Source: Aspidiotus rigidus
Taxonomy: Eukaryota > Arthropoda > Insecta > Hemiptera > Diaspididae
NCBI GenBank assembly: GCA_035079385.1
Contig: JAVHKY010000058.1
Span: 558,001-622,000, forward strand
Length of the DNA: 64,000 nucleotides
Direction of reading: 5' to 3'
Notes under the pieces: generated by a model
The model's database searches: none
Seen by the model: the letters and a program-made list of their open reading frames with translations, nothing else
What the model was told of the DNA's origin: nothing
Translations under genes and position numbers: made by a program
In this document: piece after piece, positions 1 through 11,240 of the stretch
How positions within the stretch are numbered: position 1 is the stretch's first letter
Layout: each line of letters opens with the position of its first letter

Positions 1-736
1 CTACGAAATTATTCTTTATTGTGGACCACGTATCACCGTGTATTTACGAGCTGATGCGTTATTTGAACCAAAGAAGAAGAATCGGTGGGCAGACTGCTAG
101 TCAAGATCTACTCGCCGTTGTCCGGAATAACCAGGCATCTTTCTTTTCAATTACTGTTTGCCGGAAATCGTCTAGATCCAACACTAAACAGAATTACCCA
201 ACAACTCTATTGGCGTACCTGAATTACCAACAACAGCAATTTGAGCGCCAACACAGAAACGGTCAGCTCACTCCACCGACGGATTATTCAATCTCAGAAA
301 GACTGCAGAAGAAACAGAGGTTTGCAGAATTAACGCGCTAGTCAAAATTTACCTTGTGAGCCCACAGTATAACAGGCAGCATTTTTGCTTTCAACGGTCC
401 AGCAGAAATTGCTCAAGTCCAATGTCGAAAGCGATCGAGAAATACCCCTCGTTCAGACGGAATGGTTTCAAATTCGTCATCAACGGTTATAGAAGCTGAC
501 AAACTTGTGCAAATCTGGCTGAAAAAAACGAGGCAAGGCCACCAAGTCAAGCAAAGTCGCCTACAACTCCGACTGATCAACGCTTGTTTCAAATCCGGCA
601 GTGGTTTCATCCAAAATTGTCGCACGTATCAGCTACCTATATCAAAGGATCAACGGGATATCAACAGTCAACAGAGCAAATACCAAGATGAAATATAGCA
701 GCTGTGTTTACTACAAGCAAACCAAGAATGTTTTTG
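1..736. other. Unassigned DNA before the 59-bp array
   Basis: I recognise no gene here. A 106-codon frame on the + strand (21-341) and a 78-codon frame (462-698) are open, but they are glutamine/arginine-rich, carry no motif I know and lack clear splice context. They could be chance frames or pieces of exons; confidence that either is coding is low. Confidence 0.3.
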
Positions 737-1362
737 GTTCACCTTATCTCAAAAGAGAGATCTGTCGTGTGAACCCCTGCCATAATGTTTCTGGTTCACC
801 TTATCTCAAAAGAGAGATCTGTCGTGTGAACCCCTGCCATGAATGCTTCTGGTTCACCTTATCTCAGGAAACGAGATCTGTCGTGTGAACCCCTGCCATA
901 ATGTTTCTGGTTCACCTTATCTCCAGAAAAGAGATCTGTCGTGTGAACCCCTGCCATGAATAACTCTAGTTCACCTTATCTCAAAAGAAAGAGATCTGTC
1001 GTGTGAACTCTCAGCCAAACCATTTCTAGTTCACCTTATCTCAGAAAAAGAGATCTGTCGTGTGAACTCTCAGCCAAACCATTTCTAGTTCACCTTATCT
1101 CAGAAAAAGAGATCTGTCGTGTGAACTCTCAGCCAAACCATTTCTAGTTCACCTTATCTCAGAAAAAGAGATCTGTCGTGTGAACTCTCAGCCAAAACAT
1201 TTCTAGTTCACCTTATCTCAAGAAAAGAGATCTGTCGTGTGAACTCTCAGCCAAAACATTTCTAGTTCACCTTATCTCAGAAAAAGAGATCTGTCGTGTG
1301 AACTCTCAGCCAAAACATTTCTAGTTCACCTTATCTCAGGAAAAGAGATCTGTCGTGTGAAC
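737..1362. repeat. Tandem array, about 11 copies of a ~59-bp hairpin unit
   Basis: Eleven copies begin with GTTCACCTTATCTC at 737, 794, 852, 910, 969, 1029, 1088, 1147, 1206, 1265 and 1324, so the period is 57-60 bp. Each unit is internally palindromic: GTTCAC and ATCTC on the left pair with GAGAT and GTGAAC on the right around a short A-rich loop. The linker between units changes part-way along: early copies have a CCCCTGCCAT-type linker, later copies CTCTCAGCCAAA. Later copies are more alike, suggesting local expansion. No coding role is evident. Confidence 0.93.
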
Positions 1363-2007
1363 CTCAGCCACAAATCACATGTAGTGAGTTTTGTGCTCTT
1401 ATGTTTTGTTTTCTGTTTCAGCACTAACATTTCCGATTCATTTTATCAGCTCGACCATGCGTATTTACAATTATACCAACGCCGTAATGATATATCCGCC
1501 GGCTTAATTTTCGTTACTGAGACATGTATTGTTTTAAACATAAAAACCTCTTCACTTTCCTGAAGAAGATGTGAACGCAGAAAGATTAAAAACGATACCA
1601 GCACATATTTCAACAGAATCAAACGCGACAAGATAAAATTGTAGTCAGAATGACCGAATGGCCTTTCTTAATGACGAGGACGTCATTGTGCGTCAAAATG
1701 GCCGTGAACATGCTCAACCAAATTATACCAGAAAAACTCGGTTTGAATCCTCATTCCCCAATTAATGCCACGAGAATGTTAACCTTCAAAGCTGTCAAAT
1801 TGAAGGATATTTTTTTGAGTTCAACGTCGGGACGACGTTGATGTCAGTATGGCCGTGTAAACTGTGAAACCCAATAGTCGCAGAATCATCGACTCGAGAG
1901 CACACGAGATTATTATTATGCTTAGCAATCTATATTATCTGTACTATACCGTAGTACATACGGTACAATGATCATTAAATTGTAAAGCAACAGCGAATAA
2001 ACATCTC
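1363..2007. other. Unassigned spacer upstream of the RTE-like element
   Basis: No gene or RNA is recognised. Short frames at 1357-1563 and 1650-1841 have no family motif. The left boundary of the following retroelement is not marked by a visible target duplication. Confidence 0.3.
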
Positions 2008-4068
2008 TTGAAGATAAACCGAACTACGAAGATTATATACATTAAAAAGCTGAGTGAGGAATCAGAAAAGGAACAAGAAATAGAGCTAACAATAGAAAAT
2101 ATGAACTCAACAATAAATAAATGGATGAAAAGAGCGTCAGAAAAAGCAATCAAGGAAAGAGATAGTAATGATAAAGAAAAAGAAGGTTTGCCAAAAGAAA
2201 TAACAGAGTTAATTAGGAAAAGAGAAGAGATAAAAAGGAAAAACACAACAACTAAGAAAGAGAGAATAGAGCTAAACCTAGTGTGTAAGATAATCAAAAG
2301 GAAACTGAGAACATACAATGATCAAAAAAGAAATAAAATGATAAGCGAAGTATTAGAAAATACAGGGAGTACAAAGAAGATAAGGAAAAATCTAGTTATA
2401 GGAAAGAACTGGATATCATATCTTAAAGACAAGAAGGGAAGAAAAATCTATGACAGAATAGGAATAAATAATATAGCCACAGAATTCTATCAACAATTGT
2501 ACGAAGATCCTGACAATGATTTAGAAAATTCAGAAATGAGAGAAAATCCACCTAATATCCCACATATCACAGAGGAAGAAGTAGAACAAGTGGTGAAAGG
2601 ATTAAAAAGTGAGAAGGCAACAGGGTCTGATAATATCTTGAATGAGCATATTAAATATGGAGGAAAAATCATTATAAAATACCTAGCAGAATTATACAAT
2701 CTAATAATACAGGAAATAAAGATTCCAAAAGATTGGTGCTTGACAGATATAATAATACTATATAAAAAAGGTGATATACACAATATCGAAAATTATAGAC
2801 CCCTAAGCCTAGGATCTGCTCCTGCAAAAGTTTTTGCAAAAGTAATTACCAACAGAATAAGGAATATATTGGAAACCCAACAACCGATGGAACAAGCTGG
2901 TTTTAGAAGGAATTTTTCTACAATAGAAAACTTATTTGTAATAAACCAAACGATAGAGAAGTGCATAGAATATAATAGAGAACTATACCTAGCTTTTATA
3001 GACTATACAAAGGCATTCGACTCGGTAAAACATGACTGTGTAATGAAGTCGCTGGAGGAACAGGGTGTTGAAGTAAGATATATCGAAATAATAAAAGAGA
3101 TGTACCGAAAATTAGAGGCTAGAGTTAAAACAGATAAGACGGGGAAATATTTCAGAATAAAGAAAGGAGTAAGACAGGGTGACCCCTTATCGGCTTTGTT
3201 ATTCAACTGTGTTTTAGAGAGCGTTTTTAGAGAGATGAATTGGGTGGGGAAAGGGATTAACATAAATGGCAAATATTTGAACAATTTAAGGTATGCTGAC
3301 GATGTAATCCTTATAGCAAAATCAAAACAAGAATTAAATGAAATGATCCAAACACTAAACGAAGAAGGAAAAAAGAAAGGGTTAAATATGAATATTAACA
3401 AAACAAAAATATTAAGTAAAGGGAATGATAAAACAAAAATAATGATAGATAAACAGGAGATAGAAGAGGTAAATAAAATCATATACTTGGGACAAAACAT
3501 AGAGATGGAAGAGAGAACTACAGAGGAGATTGAACGTAGAATAACCCTTGCCTGGAAGAAATTTTGGTCTTTAAAACACATAATGAAAGGCCCTTTCCCA
3601 ATAAATGATAAAATAAAATTAATGAATAGCTGCGTACTACCAACAGTTACCTACGGTGCACAGACTTGGGCTACAACAAAGAAAGACGAACAAAAAATAA
3701 GAACGACGCAAAACGCAATGGAAAGGTCAATAATGGGTATAAAACTAAAAGACAAAATAAGTATGATAAAAATACATAAAAAAATGAAAAATAGAAATGA
3801 CTTTTTATATGCAGCAAAAAGGATTAAATGGGATTGGGCTGGTCACATATCAAGGCAGAACGAAGAGCGATGGACTTACAAAATTAAAAATTGGTTTTTG
3901 AAGGAAGGGAGGAAAAAAGGAAAACAAAAAATCAGGTAGGACGACGACATAATAAAATTCTTGGGAGGGAACAAGATATACCATAGAGTGGCTTACGACA
4001 GGCATGAGTGGTACAGGCTGAGGGAGGCCTATGCCCGGCACACGGGCCAAAAAAAAAATGTAATGTAA
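2008..4068 (+). pseudogene. RTE-like non-LTR retrotransposon reverse transcriptase, one in-frame stop
   Basis: This is the RT part of a non-LTR element, which would copy its own RNA at the target site. The reading frame is open for 643 codons from 2008. It contains YRPLSLGSAPAKVFAKV near residue 263, FIDYTKAFD near 331, RQGDPLSALLFN near 390 and the catalytic YADD near 429-432, followed by the thumb and a lysine-rich C-terminal part. A TAG at 3937-3939 interrupts it, where related proteins usually have Trp. The same frame then continues 42 codons (DDDIIKFLGG, YDRHEWYRL, EAYARH) to TAA at 4066-4068, so the true C-terminus lies beyond the stop. The endonuclease domain expected at the N-terminus is absent, so the copy is 5'-truncated. 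The first codon is TTG and is not a proven start. The lack of frameshifts suggests a fairly young copy. RTE-clade assignment is by motif style and tail. Confidence 0.88.
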
Positions 4069-4135
4069 CTTATAATTTTTTTTCGGTTGTATAATTATAA
4101 TAAAGGCTAATTATTATTATTATTATTATTATTAA
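2008..4135 (+). mobile_element. RTE-like retrotransposon body with (TTA)n 3' tail
   Basis: After the reconstructed stop at 4068 a short 3' UTR leads into a (TTA)n run at about 4109-4135. Short microsatellite tails rather than poly(A) are typical of the RTE clade, which supports the orientation and family. The 5' end is truncated somewhere near or before 2008; no target-site duplication is evident by eye. Confidence 0.75.
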
Positions 4136-4139
4136 CGCT

Positions 4140-4650
4140 GGGGGTGTAACGCTGGCGTGACTTAGAAAAATTTGTGACCTTTTATGGGCTGGTATAGGGA
4201 CTTGGAAAAATTCCGGGCTCTTCTATACCTATCTTATACCCCTATGTGGCCTAGTATAGGGACTTGGAGAATTCCGGGTTCTTCTATACCCCTTTATTGG
4301 CTAGTATAGTGATTTAGAGAAATTTCTTGTTCTTCTATGCGACTTAGAAAAATTTTCGCAGCTCCTTTATAGTCATCCGTGGAACTTGGAAAAATTTCGG
4401 CTGTTCTATAGTTTTCTATGGGACTTGGAAAAATTTTCGCGAATACGCAACGTTGGCACTTGGAAAAATTCCTGTCTCCTCTATAGCCGTCAAAGGCACT
4501 TGAAAAATTCCTGGCTCCTCTATATCGTCTTCTATGGGAGTTAGGAAAATTCCTTGTTCCTCTATATCGCTGAAAGGCGCGTAACTTTGGGACTTGGAAA
4601 AAATTCTGGCTCCTCTTTGGCCGTTTTACCTCTCTACAGAACTTAGAAAA
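4140..4650. repeat. Degenerate ~50-60-bp tandem repeat carrying GACTTGGAAAAATT
   Basis: About nine diverged units recur, each with GGGACTTGGAAAAATTCC or a close variant followed by a TTCTATA-type segment; several also carry CTAGTATAGG. The same core word GGACTTGGAAA recurs in the foldback-like element at 35.1-38.3 kb and near 45.48 kb. There is no open frame across it. Confidence 0.8.
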
Positions 4651-5104
4651 ATTTGTAATCTCTATTTACTTCAAATTTCCTACATATACCTTTCACATTT
4701 CTACAGATTTGCTCTTTCAAAATCTTCAATCATTACAGACATCGAAAATTATACCCTATAATCTACATAAACTTAGAATCTTCAACCCTGGAGTCTCCCG
4801 CAACTCTTGCTCAGGAAGCAAGAGCCGGTAAGTTTTTTTTTGAAGGGAAGGAGAGGTCGGGCAGAAGATGAGAAGATTTCCTTTTTCCAAATCTGTTCAT
4901 TGAGTTGTTGACGAAGGCGTAACACCTAATGTTAATTCAAACCCGAGACGGGTAGTAAAATGTTGGATCCAAGAGGAGGTGTGGCAGACTGGCAGACGAC
5001 TCTGTTTGATAAAGTTGAAGACCTTTCTGTAGAAAGGGCGTACGTGCCATAAGAAATACATTAAGCGGACGCCCTTTTGACCGAAAGGTCCTCAGTTGTC
5101 AAGC
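4651..5104. other. Spacer with a 22-bp inverted repeat
   Basis: No gene is seen. At 5020-5041 and 5069-5090 there are 22-bp arms (GACCTTTC...AAAGGGCGT and its complement, three mismatches) around a 27-base loop, so the strand could form a stable hairpin. Its function is unknown; it could be a small MITE-like remnant. Confidence 0.5.
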
Positions 5105-5182
5105 GAGAAATTGATGAAGAAAAAACCTATAAACCTCAGATTCACCGACGACATCATAATAGCACCAAGCTGCAAACCATAA
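5105..5182 (+). pseudogene. Tiny reverse-transcriptase relic (FTDD motif)
   Basis: A short frame reads PINLRFTDDIIIAPSCKP before a stop at 5180-5182. LRFTDDIIIA is a recognisable variant of the LRFADDIVLIA catalytic box of non-LTR reverse transcriptases. No flanking RT motifs are readable, so this is at most a decayed fragment, and a chance match is possible. Confidence 0.35.
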
Positions 5183-7816
5183 CGTGTGAAAGCTCGTAAG
5201 AGTGGGTTTGGTGACATAATTTTAGGATCGACAAACCCGAATACTGAACAAAGATTGAATAGAATCAAAATCGAATGGCAATACTGAAGAATGCCATAAT
5301 TTTTGAAGAAAAATTATTGGCACGTTGACTAAATATTATACAAAAACTCCGATCCCATCATTCCTTGAAAGATAATTCGCATCGCACTGCCTTATAAAAC
5401 TTTCTTCAGCATCATGAGGAAGTTTTTTGACAAGAATTATTCCATTTAAGAAATAAGAATTTCCATCGTCTACTTTCGTACAATAACTTAGGGCGATAAA
5501 ACAAATTTGATTCTTTTAGAAATAAACAAACTTCGAAATCTACTGTTGTAGTAAATGAATAAAGTCAACACGCTGATTATTTCGGCGAGGCAGGGAATCT
5601 CCTGCTCAATAAAATTTTCCGAAACCATAATTCATTAAAAATTCTAAATTTGCTCTTCTCAAGTTTGGTAAGTTTGTCGTACAGTAGGTATTTTAGTTAT
5701 GATAAGTGAGTTGCGACACGGAAAAGGTAAGAAATCGATCTTATACACCTGATATTATGAAGCTACTTGAGGCAGTATTTAATTCAGTACTGTGCCGAGA
5801 CCATTTTCGAGGGTCTGCTAAATCCGCAAACATTCCAAACTTCTTGAAGCCGATGTAAAATCTGTTCGTTAGTTTAAGGTCCAAAACGTGTTTTTTGCTC
5901 GCGTATACCTTCTCAATATGCGCACACACGCGTAAACGATCAAACTATTTTCTTAATACGATTTAAGAATTTATATGTAGTCGAAAGAAGGGATTTGTAT
6001 TGTACGCTACACTCATTTACATTTTAAATGAATTGCACCCTCTATCTTTCGCAAATTATTTAAAAGCGAGTTGGATGACGCGCGTCATATGGATATAGAG
6101 AGAATCTCTCTCGGGTGTTGATGTCGATTAGGAAGAACAGAAGGGAAAAGAAGTAAGGATCGCAAACAGTATGCAAAAATGATAATTTGCGAGAAAGGTT
6201 TTGCGAAAGGTTCGCGCGGCCAGAAAAACCCTCACTTTTTTGCCGGACTTTTCGCTACTAAATATCAGCTTAACTTGAACCCGAAGAATCACAGCGGACG
6301 ATTATGGCTCATCTTATTGACTTTATTCCCGAGAATGTTTCGGCATTGATCTTAGTCAACGTGATTTATTATACTTAGTACAAATGCAAAACACGTAAAC
6401 ACGTTTTTTACTTCACTGAGTACTCTCACTCAAGAGTTTTCTGATTGAAAATGTCGAATTAAATGTAGTCAAAGGTGATATGTCCTCAGAAGAAGTATAT
6501 TAAGTTTGCTTCTATAAGGCTATTCAGTTTTCTTCTTTGAAGAATACGTCAGTCGGTACCTCAGGACTGTGAAAGTTTCTATATTAACGTTCTTTGAGCT
6601 TGAGGACTATGTTTGATTGGAACAACCTCCATACTTGATCTTATAAAAAATACGAATTAAGCGCTAGAAGAGACGCAGTGTGTGTGAGGAAGAAGGCAGT
6701 GATAAAACCAGCATTCTTCATCAATTTTTCGATAGAATAAGGAATCGGACCAAAAAAAGGAAGACAGTCTTATCCACTCGACATCGATAGATTAGAAGGA
6801 GGAGGAGAAGAAGTAAGAAACGTTAAAAAGAAGAAGAAGAAACTTTTTTAGTGGAGAACACACCAAGTATTTGTTTTGCTAGGGGGGGGGGGATTATAAG
6901 AACATCTGTGTCTGACTTTCAAAACTTCAAGAATGTCCTTGCCCTTGTTTGGGGACTGGAAAAAATTCGAGTTTTGATCCTCAGAAGAGAAGGTTTGAGA
7001 AAAGTTTGGGCCGTCAATCTCTAAAAGAGGGGAATTTAAAAACGTTCTGAGCTTCGATACTCCACAGTCTACACAAGAGAAAAGGAGCGACTTGAGTTCC
7101 TTAACGAGGTTGAACAAGGAACTTGGAGAAGCTGTTCTATTGGGTGAATTGGTTTTGATATTGAGAATTAAATCCAAAATTGGAGTCTCGAAAGGTATAA
7201 ATTGTTTTGAGGTTCTCTTGCTCAATATTCCAAATTTTTCTGAATTCCCCCCCTGTCATAAACCGAATGCACCAAAATTATGTGAACAGTTAAGTGGAGA
7301 TTCTCACTAGATTTGATATAGCCGCAAAGCGCAAAACGTTAGATGTGCCTAACCTTATGTATGAAATTTTTACCCTTATCTCAAATACAATTTGAGGCAA
7401 AAACGAACGCTCTGCGTTTTGTTTGAAGCAAGTTATTGACCTGAATATGTCAATAGTTGACAAATTTCTTGAGCTTCCCAAAGTGCAAATTTAGTCCCTA
7501 CCTGGCTTCAGACGAAGCGCAGAGATTCTATTTTGGTTTCGACTTGTAATAAAATTGAGATGCAAATTTTCTGCCATCAAACACTTTCTGAATAATATTA
7601 TATTGGGAACCTGTTCTATGATGAGAAGATGTTTTTGAAAATTTCAACGTCCCGCCAATCGCCGTCCGACAAAAACTAACCTATCTCAATGAAAAAGCTG
7701 GACCTGGAAAAATTTTGAACATCGCGCTATAGGACAATGAGGCTTGAAAAAGTTTCCATCATCAAAGGAATTAGAAGAAGGATAAACGAAAAACCCTTCA
7801 TAAAACAGGTTCCCTG
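5183..7816. other. Long unassigned stretch
   Basis: No gene is recognised. A 125-codon frame on the - strand (6848-7225) is serine/proline-rich and, with its upstream neighbour (7290-7481, -), shares the C-rich coding-strand composition of the I-like element that follows on the + strand. It could be an inverted ORF1-type fragment, but no nucleic-acid-binding motif is clear. A G-run lies at about 6882-6892 and a GA-rich tract at about 6795-6845. Confidence 0.3.
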
Positions 7817-9958
7817 CTTGCCAGCGTTCTTGGCAAATTATTTCAAAAAATTCTGAACAAAAGACTCTTGTGGTATCTAGAATCCAATAACATCCTCTCT
7901 CCCTTCCAATATGGCTTCAGAAAAGGACGGAACACTATACAACCCCTTTATGATCTCCAATCTCAAATCAACGATGTCACCAATAACAAATCCTCCCTAT
8001 ACTCTATCTTCTTTGATCTCCAAGAGGCCTTTCCCCGGGTATGGAGACACCTCATCTCTACCGAACTTTACGAAATTGGTCTCCGAGGCCATCTCCCTAA
8101 CATCCTACAAACTTTTCTCAACGACAGAATCCTTCTAGTAAGAATCAACAACATAACCTCCCCTCCCCTTTCGGTCCAAAATGGAGTCCCTCAAGGAGAA
8201 GTCTTCAGCGTCTTACTTTTTCTAATAACAATAAATGATATCACCAAATGTGTAAACCCCCCCCCCCCCACCCAGCGTCTTTTCGCTGATGACTATAACA
8301 TCACTATCCGTTCAGCAAATTCGCAAAGAGCCCACAGACTCCTACAGGATACCCTTAACTCAATCACTACATGGACATCAAAAAGAGGATTCAGATTTTC
8401 TTCCTCGAAAACCTACTCAGTTATTTTCAAAAAAAGAAATCCTATCCTCTCCTTACCTCCTCTAATTCTACAAAACTTCCAAATCCCATCTCGTAACTAC
8501 GGCAAACTTCTCGGCTTACATTTTGACCAAAAACTTACCTGGGCCCCCCACATTAAAATCCTCAAAGCCAAATGCACACGCGCTCTAAACATAATAAAAT
8601 ACATATCTCATCCATCTAAAGGCTGCAACAGAAAGTTACTCCTTCTTCTATACAAAAGTCTTATTCGCTCAAAATTAGATTATGGTTCCCCGATCTACAA
8701 CACAGCAAAAAAAACCGTCCTTGCCTTACTCGACCCCATCCAGACATCGTCTCTCAGGATTGCCCTGGGAGCTTATCGCACCAGCCCCAAACTTAGCCTA
8801 TGTGCAGAAGCCCCAGATCCTCCCCTTCACTTTCGAAGGCTCATCCTAACCTCCAACTTTTTATCCTCTGTAGCACAATTCCCACAACTTCCAATCTTTA
8901 ACCGAATCTTTCACCACAATCACAACCAATCCTCCACCAAACATATTCGCCTTCAATTCAATCACCTGATCAACAAACCGTTCATAGCACATCCCCTAGA
9001 ACCCATATACACAACCTTCCCCCCTTGGACCTTCCCTCAACCTAAAATACGCCTAGATCTCACAGAAATCCCAAAATCTGACAAACCTGATTTTACCCAA
9101 CATATCAACCAACTACTTCAAGAATACCCGGACCATTCACTTTGCCTCACCGATGGGTCGAAAACATCTACTAAAGCAGCTTACGCATACTCCATCGACG
9201 GGGAAATATCTTCTCATCGCATCCGAAATATAGCCTCTATTTCTACAGCCGAACTGATGGCCATTTTTTCCTGCCTCTCCCACCTCTCTCAACTACCCCC
9301 AAACGGTAAATTCATTATTCTCACTGACTCACTTTCTTCACTCCACTCCTTTTCAGACGCATACAACTCTAACCCTATAATCCAACGCATCTTCCTCACA
9401 CTACACACTTTGGAAACAATCAACACTCAAATTATCTTCATATGGATCCCTGGACACACCAATTTCCCCGACCACGACGCAGTTGATCAAGCCGCTAAAC
9501 AAGCTACCTCCCTCAGTCAAATAACTGATTATTCACCCCTACCAACCCTAGATTACAAAAATTACTATCGTTCTCTCATCACACTATCATGGAACACTCT
9601 TTGGGAAAATCAAACAAATAATAAACTTCTCAGTATCAAAAAAATCCCAGTTCCTTGGGTATTCTCCATTCAAAACACAAGAAGAGAAGAAGTAATTCTC
9701 TCTCGTCTCAGAATTGGTCACACAAAAATTACTCACACCCACCTCATCAGTCCCTACATCCTCACCCCTCCCTCATGTCCCCACTGTCAAAAAGACAAAT
9801 TAACAGTGGAACACTTTTTTTCATGCCCCAGACTTTTACCCCTTCGCTCTTCTTCGGATACCCCCTCTTCACACACCCAAGCACTCAAGAACAACCACGA
9901 CATCATTTCGAATACCCTACATTACCTAAGACAAACTGACTTTTATGCTCACATCTGA
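7817..9958 (+). CDS. I-like non-LTR retrotransposon ORF2 C-terminal part: RT, RNase H, CCHC-like tail
   Basis: The frame is open through 9958 and encodes most of an ORF2 polyprotein. Numbering from 7868 (TTG, not a proven start), visible boxes are FQYGFRKGRNT (13-23), the RT box FFDLQEAFPRVW (48-59), GVPQGEVFSVLLFL (106-119) and the catalytic FADD (139-142, where most families have YADD). An RNase H domain follows, with TDGSK near 427, AELMAIF near 460, TDSLSS near 484 and HDAVDQAAK near 535, supplying the expected acidic residues. A CPHC...HFFSC zinc-knuckle-like motif lies near 637-653. RNase H in ORF2 points to the I superfamily. Homology to the second copy begins abruptly at LASVLGKLFQK near 7817, so the endonuclease and first RT boxes are missing. 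The remaining frame has no stop, suggesting recent insertion. Upstream codons stay open by chance. Confidence 0.88.
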   Translation, partial: LASVLGKLFQKILNKRLLWYLESNNILSPFQYGFRKGRNTIQPLYDLQSQINDVTNNKSSLYSIFFDLQEAFPRVWRHLISTELYEIGLRGHLPNILQTFLNDRILLVRINNITSPPLSVQNGVPQGEVFSVLLFLITINDITKCVNPPPPTQRLFADDYNITIRSANSQRAHRLLQDTLNSITTWTSKRGFRFSSSKTYSVIFKKRNPILSLPPLILQNFQIPSRNYGKLLGLHFDQKLTWAPHIKILKAKCTRALNIIKYISHPSKGCNRKLLLLLYKSLIRSKLDYGSPIYNTAKKTVLALLDPIQTSSLRIALGAYRTSPKLSLCAEAPDPPLHFRRLILTSNFLSSVAQFPQLPIFNRIFHHNHNQSSTKHIRLQFNHLINKPFIAHPLEPIYTTFPPWTFPQPKIRLDLTEIPKSDKPDFTQHINQLLQEYPDHSLCLTDGSKTSTKAAYAYSIDGEISSHRIRNIASISTAELMAIFSCLSHLSQLPPNGKFIILTDSLSSLHSFSDAYNSNPIIQRIFLTLHTLETINTQIIFIWIPGHTNFPDHDAVDQAAKQATSLSQITDYSPLPTLDYKNYYRSLITLSWNTLWENQTNNKLLSIKKIPVPWVFSIQNTRREEVILSRLRIGHTKITHTHLISPYILTPPSCPHCQKDKLTVEHFFSCPRLLPLRSSSDTPSSHTQALKNNHDIISNTLHYLRQTDFYAHI

Positions 9959-10191
9959 ACACATACATCGACTATACCTCTACAACCTTCTACATACACA
10001 CATTGTAAACTTTTACACACCATTACCTGAAGCAGTTACACTCGACATTATATTCCATCCTCTTATCCTTCCTCACTTTTCCTTACTCTACCAACTTCCT
10101 TAAAACCTCCCTTTCTTATGTGTTATTTATAATATTACTTTCATAACTTTTGTAACGCCGAGCCAATAGCCCTCGTGCAGCTCTAGTGCTC

Positions 10192-10221
<30 letters not shown>
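7817..10221 (+). mobile_element. I-like element copy 1, 5'-truncated, poly(A) tail
   Basis: The ORF is followed by about 235 bp of pyrimidine-rich 3' UTR that ends in a conserved terminus (GAGCCAATAGCCC ... GTGCTCGT) and a 28-A tail at 10194-10221. The same terminus is found at 59.9 kb and, more diverged, at 60.3 kb, which fixes the 3' end. No target duplication is evident by eye. Confidence 0.85.
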
Positions 10222-10223
<2 letters not shown>

Positions 10224-10619
10224 AACACGGTTAATGAAGGCTACCTGAAACAGCTAACAAAGTAGGCTGCATGTTTTTTATAGACGAGTAATTTTATTGA
10301 TTTTGACGTAGTTGATGACGATTTTGTGCAGAATACAACAGAGGGAATATTGAACTGAAATGAAGAAAAATGTACAAATTTCGGCTCGATTCTATGAAAT
10401 TTTCCATGATATTTGAGCTCAAAACTCTGCGATCGAGGAGGCGGTAATCGGCAAAATCAGCCATGACGTGTTTTTGCTGACAACCGCACCGTCTCAAACG
10501 CGGGGAATTTCAAATTCAAATCCCAAGAAGAGGAGCAAAAATTCGTGCGTTTCGACAGAGAATAATCCGTTCTACATTTTCTTTTTCTTTTTTTTTTTTT
10601 TTTGAAAAAACCAACAAAA

Positions 10620-11240
10620 TCTATCCCAAGTTGATTTCTGTGTTGGGTCGACTTTCCAAATTTTTCCATCGACCTTGAATTGACTGTTATCAATTTCAAG
10701 TTCGTTGGGTAGTTCTATGGTAATGTACATTGGTTGACTTTACATTAATCTCAAATCGGTGACGTCGATCTTAAGTCGACATTTCCAAGTTTTTTGTATC
10801 AACTTACAATCGACTTCAGTGTTTGGTTGATTTCATGTCAATCTGTGGTTTTTTTGTTAATCTATACTGATGGTCGACTTCAAATAGACGTCAATCCCAA
10901 GTCCTCAAATCGACAGCGGTCTTGGGTCGATTACAATTCGATTCGTAGTTCTCTGATGACGTGCACGAATCGACCGATCTCAAGTCGATTTTTCCAATTT
11001 TTTTGTATCGACTTACAATCGACTTCCTTGTTTAGTCGATTTCACGGCAATTTGTGATTCAAATCAAGGTCGATCTCGAGTCATTTTAAAATTTTCTTCT
11101 TCGACCCGCTGTGTTGGCTCGATTACTATTCGATTTGTAGTGCTCTAGTGATGTGCGCGAAACGAGCCAAATTGACGTCGATCTGGAGTCGACTTTTCGA
11201 ATTTTTTCTATTGACTTCAAATCGACTGCTGCGTGGGAAA
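10620..11240. repeat. Degenerate repeat rich in GTCGACTT / AATCGACTT words
   Basis: At least three diverged copies can be aligned through the phrase TAGTTCTCTGATGACGTGC and its variants at about 10711, 10950 and 11138, each followed by a CAAGTCGA box and AATTTTTT. The spacing is irregular (about 190-240 bp), so this is an old decayed array. The strand alternates between TCGACTT and AAGTCGA words, giving many small inverted repeats. Confidence 0.6.

Noticed and set aside
737..1362. CRISPR array (regular palindromic repeats)
   Set aside because: The spacing segments are themselves repeated rather than unique, the unit is a plain 59-bp tandem repeat, and the surrounding DNA is eukaryotic with no cas genes.
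2003..3581. Long - strand ORFs opposite the RTE-like coding region (1944-2318, 2490-2783, 3003-3581)
   Set aside because: They are antisense shadows of an A-rich coding strand and carry no motifs.
6848..7225. Inverted ORF1 (gag-like) fragment of the I-like element
   Set aside because: The composition is suggestive, but there is no CCHC knuckle or RRM-like motif, and copy 2 offers no ORF1 for comparison.
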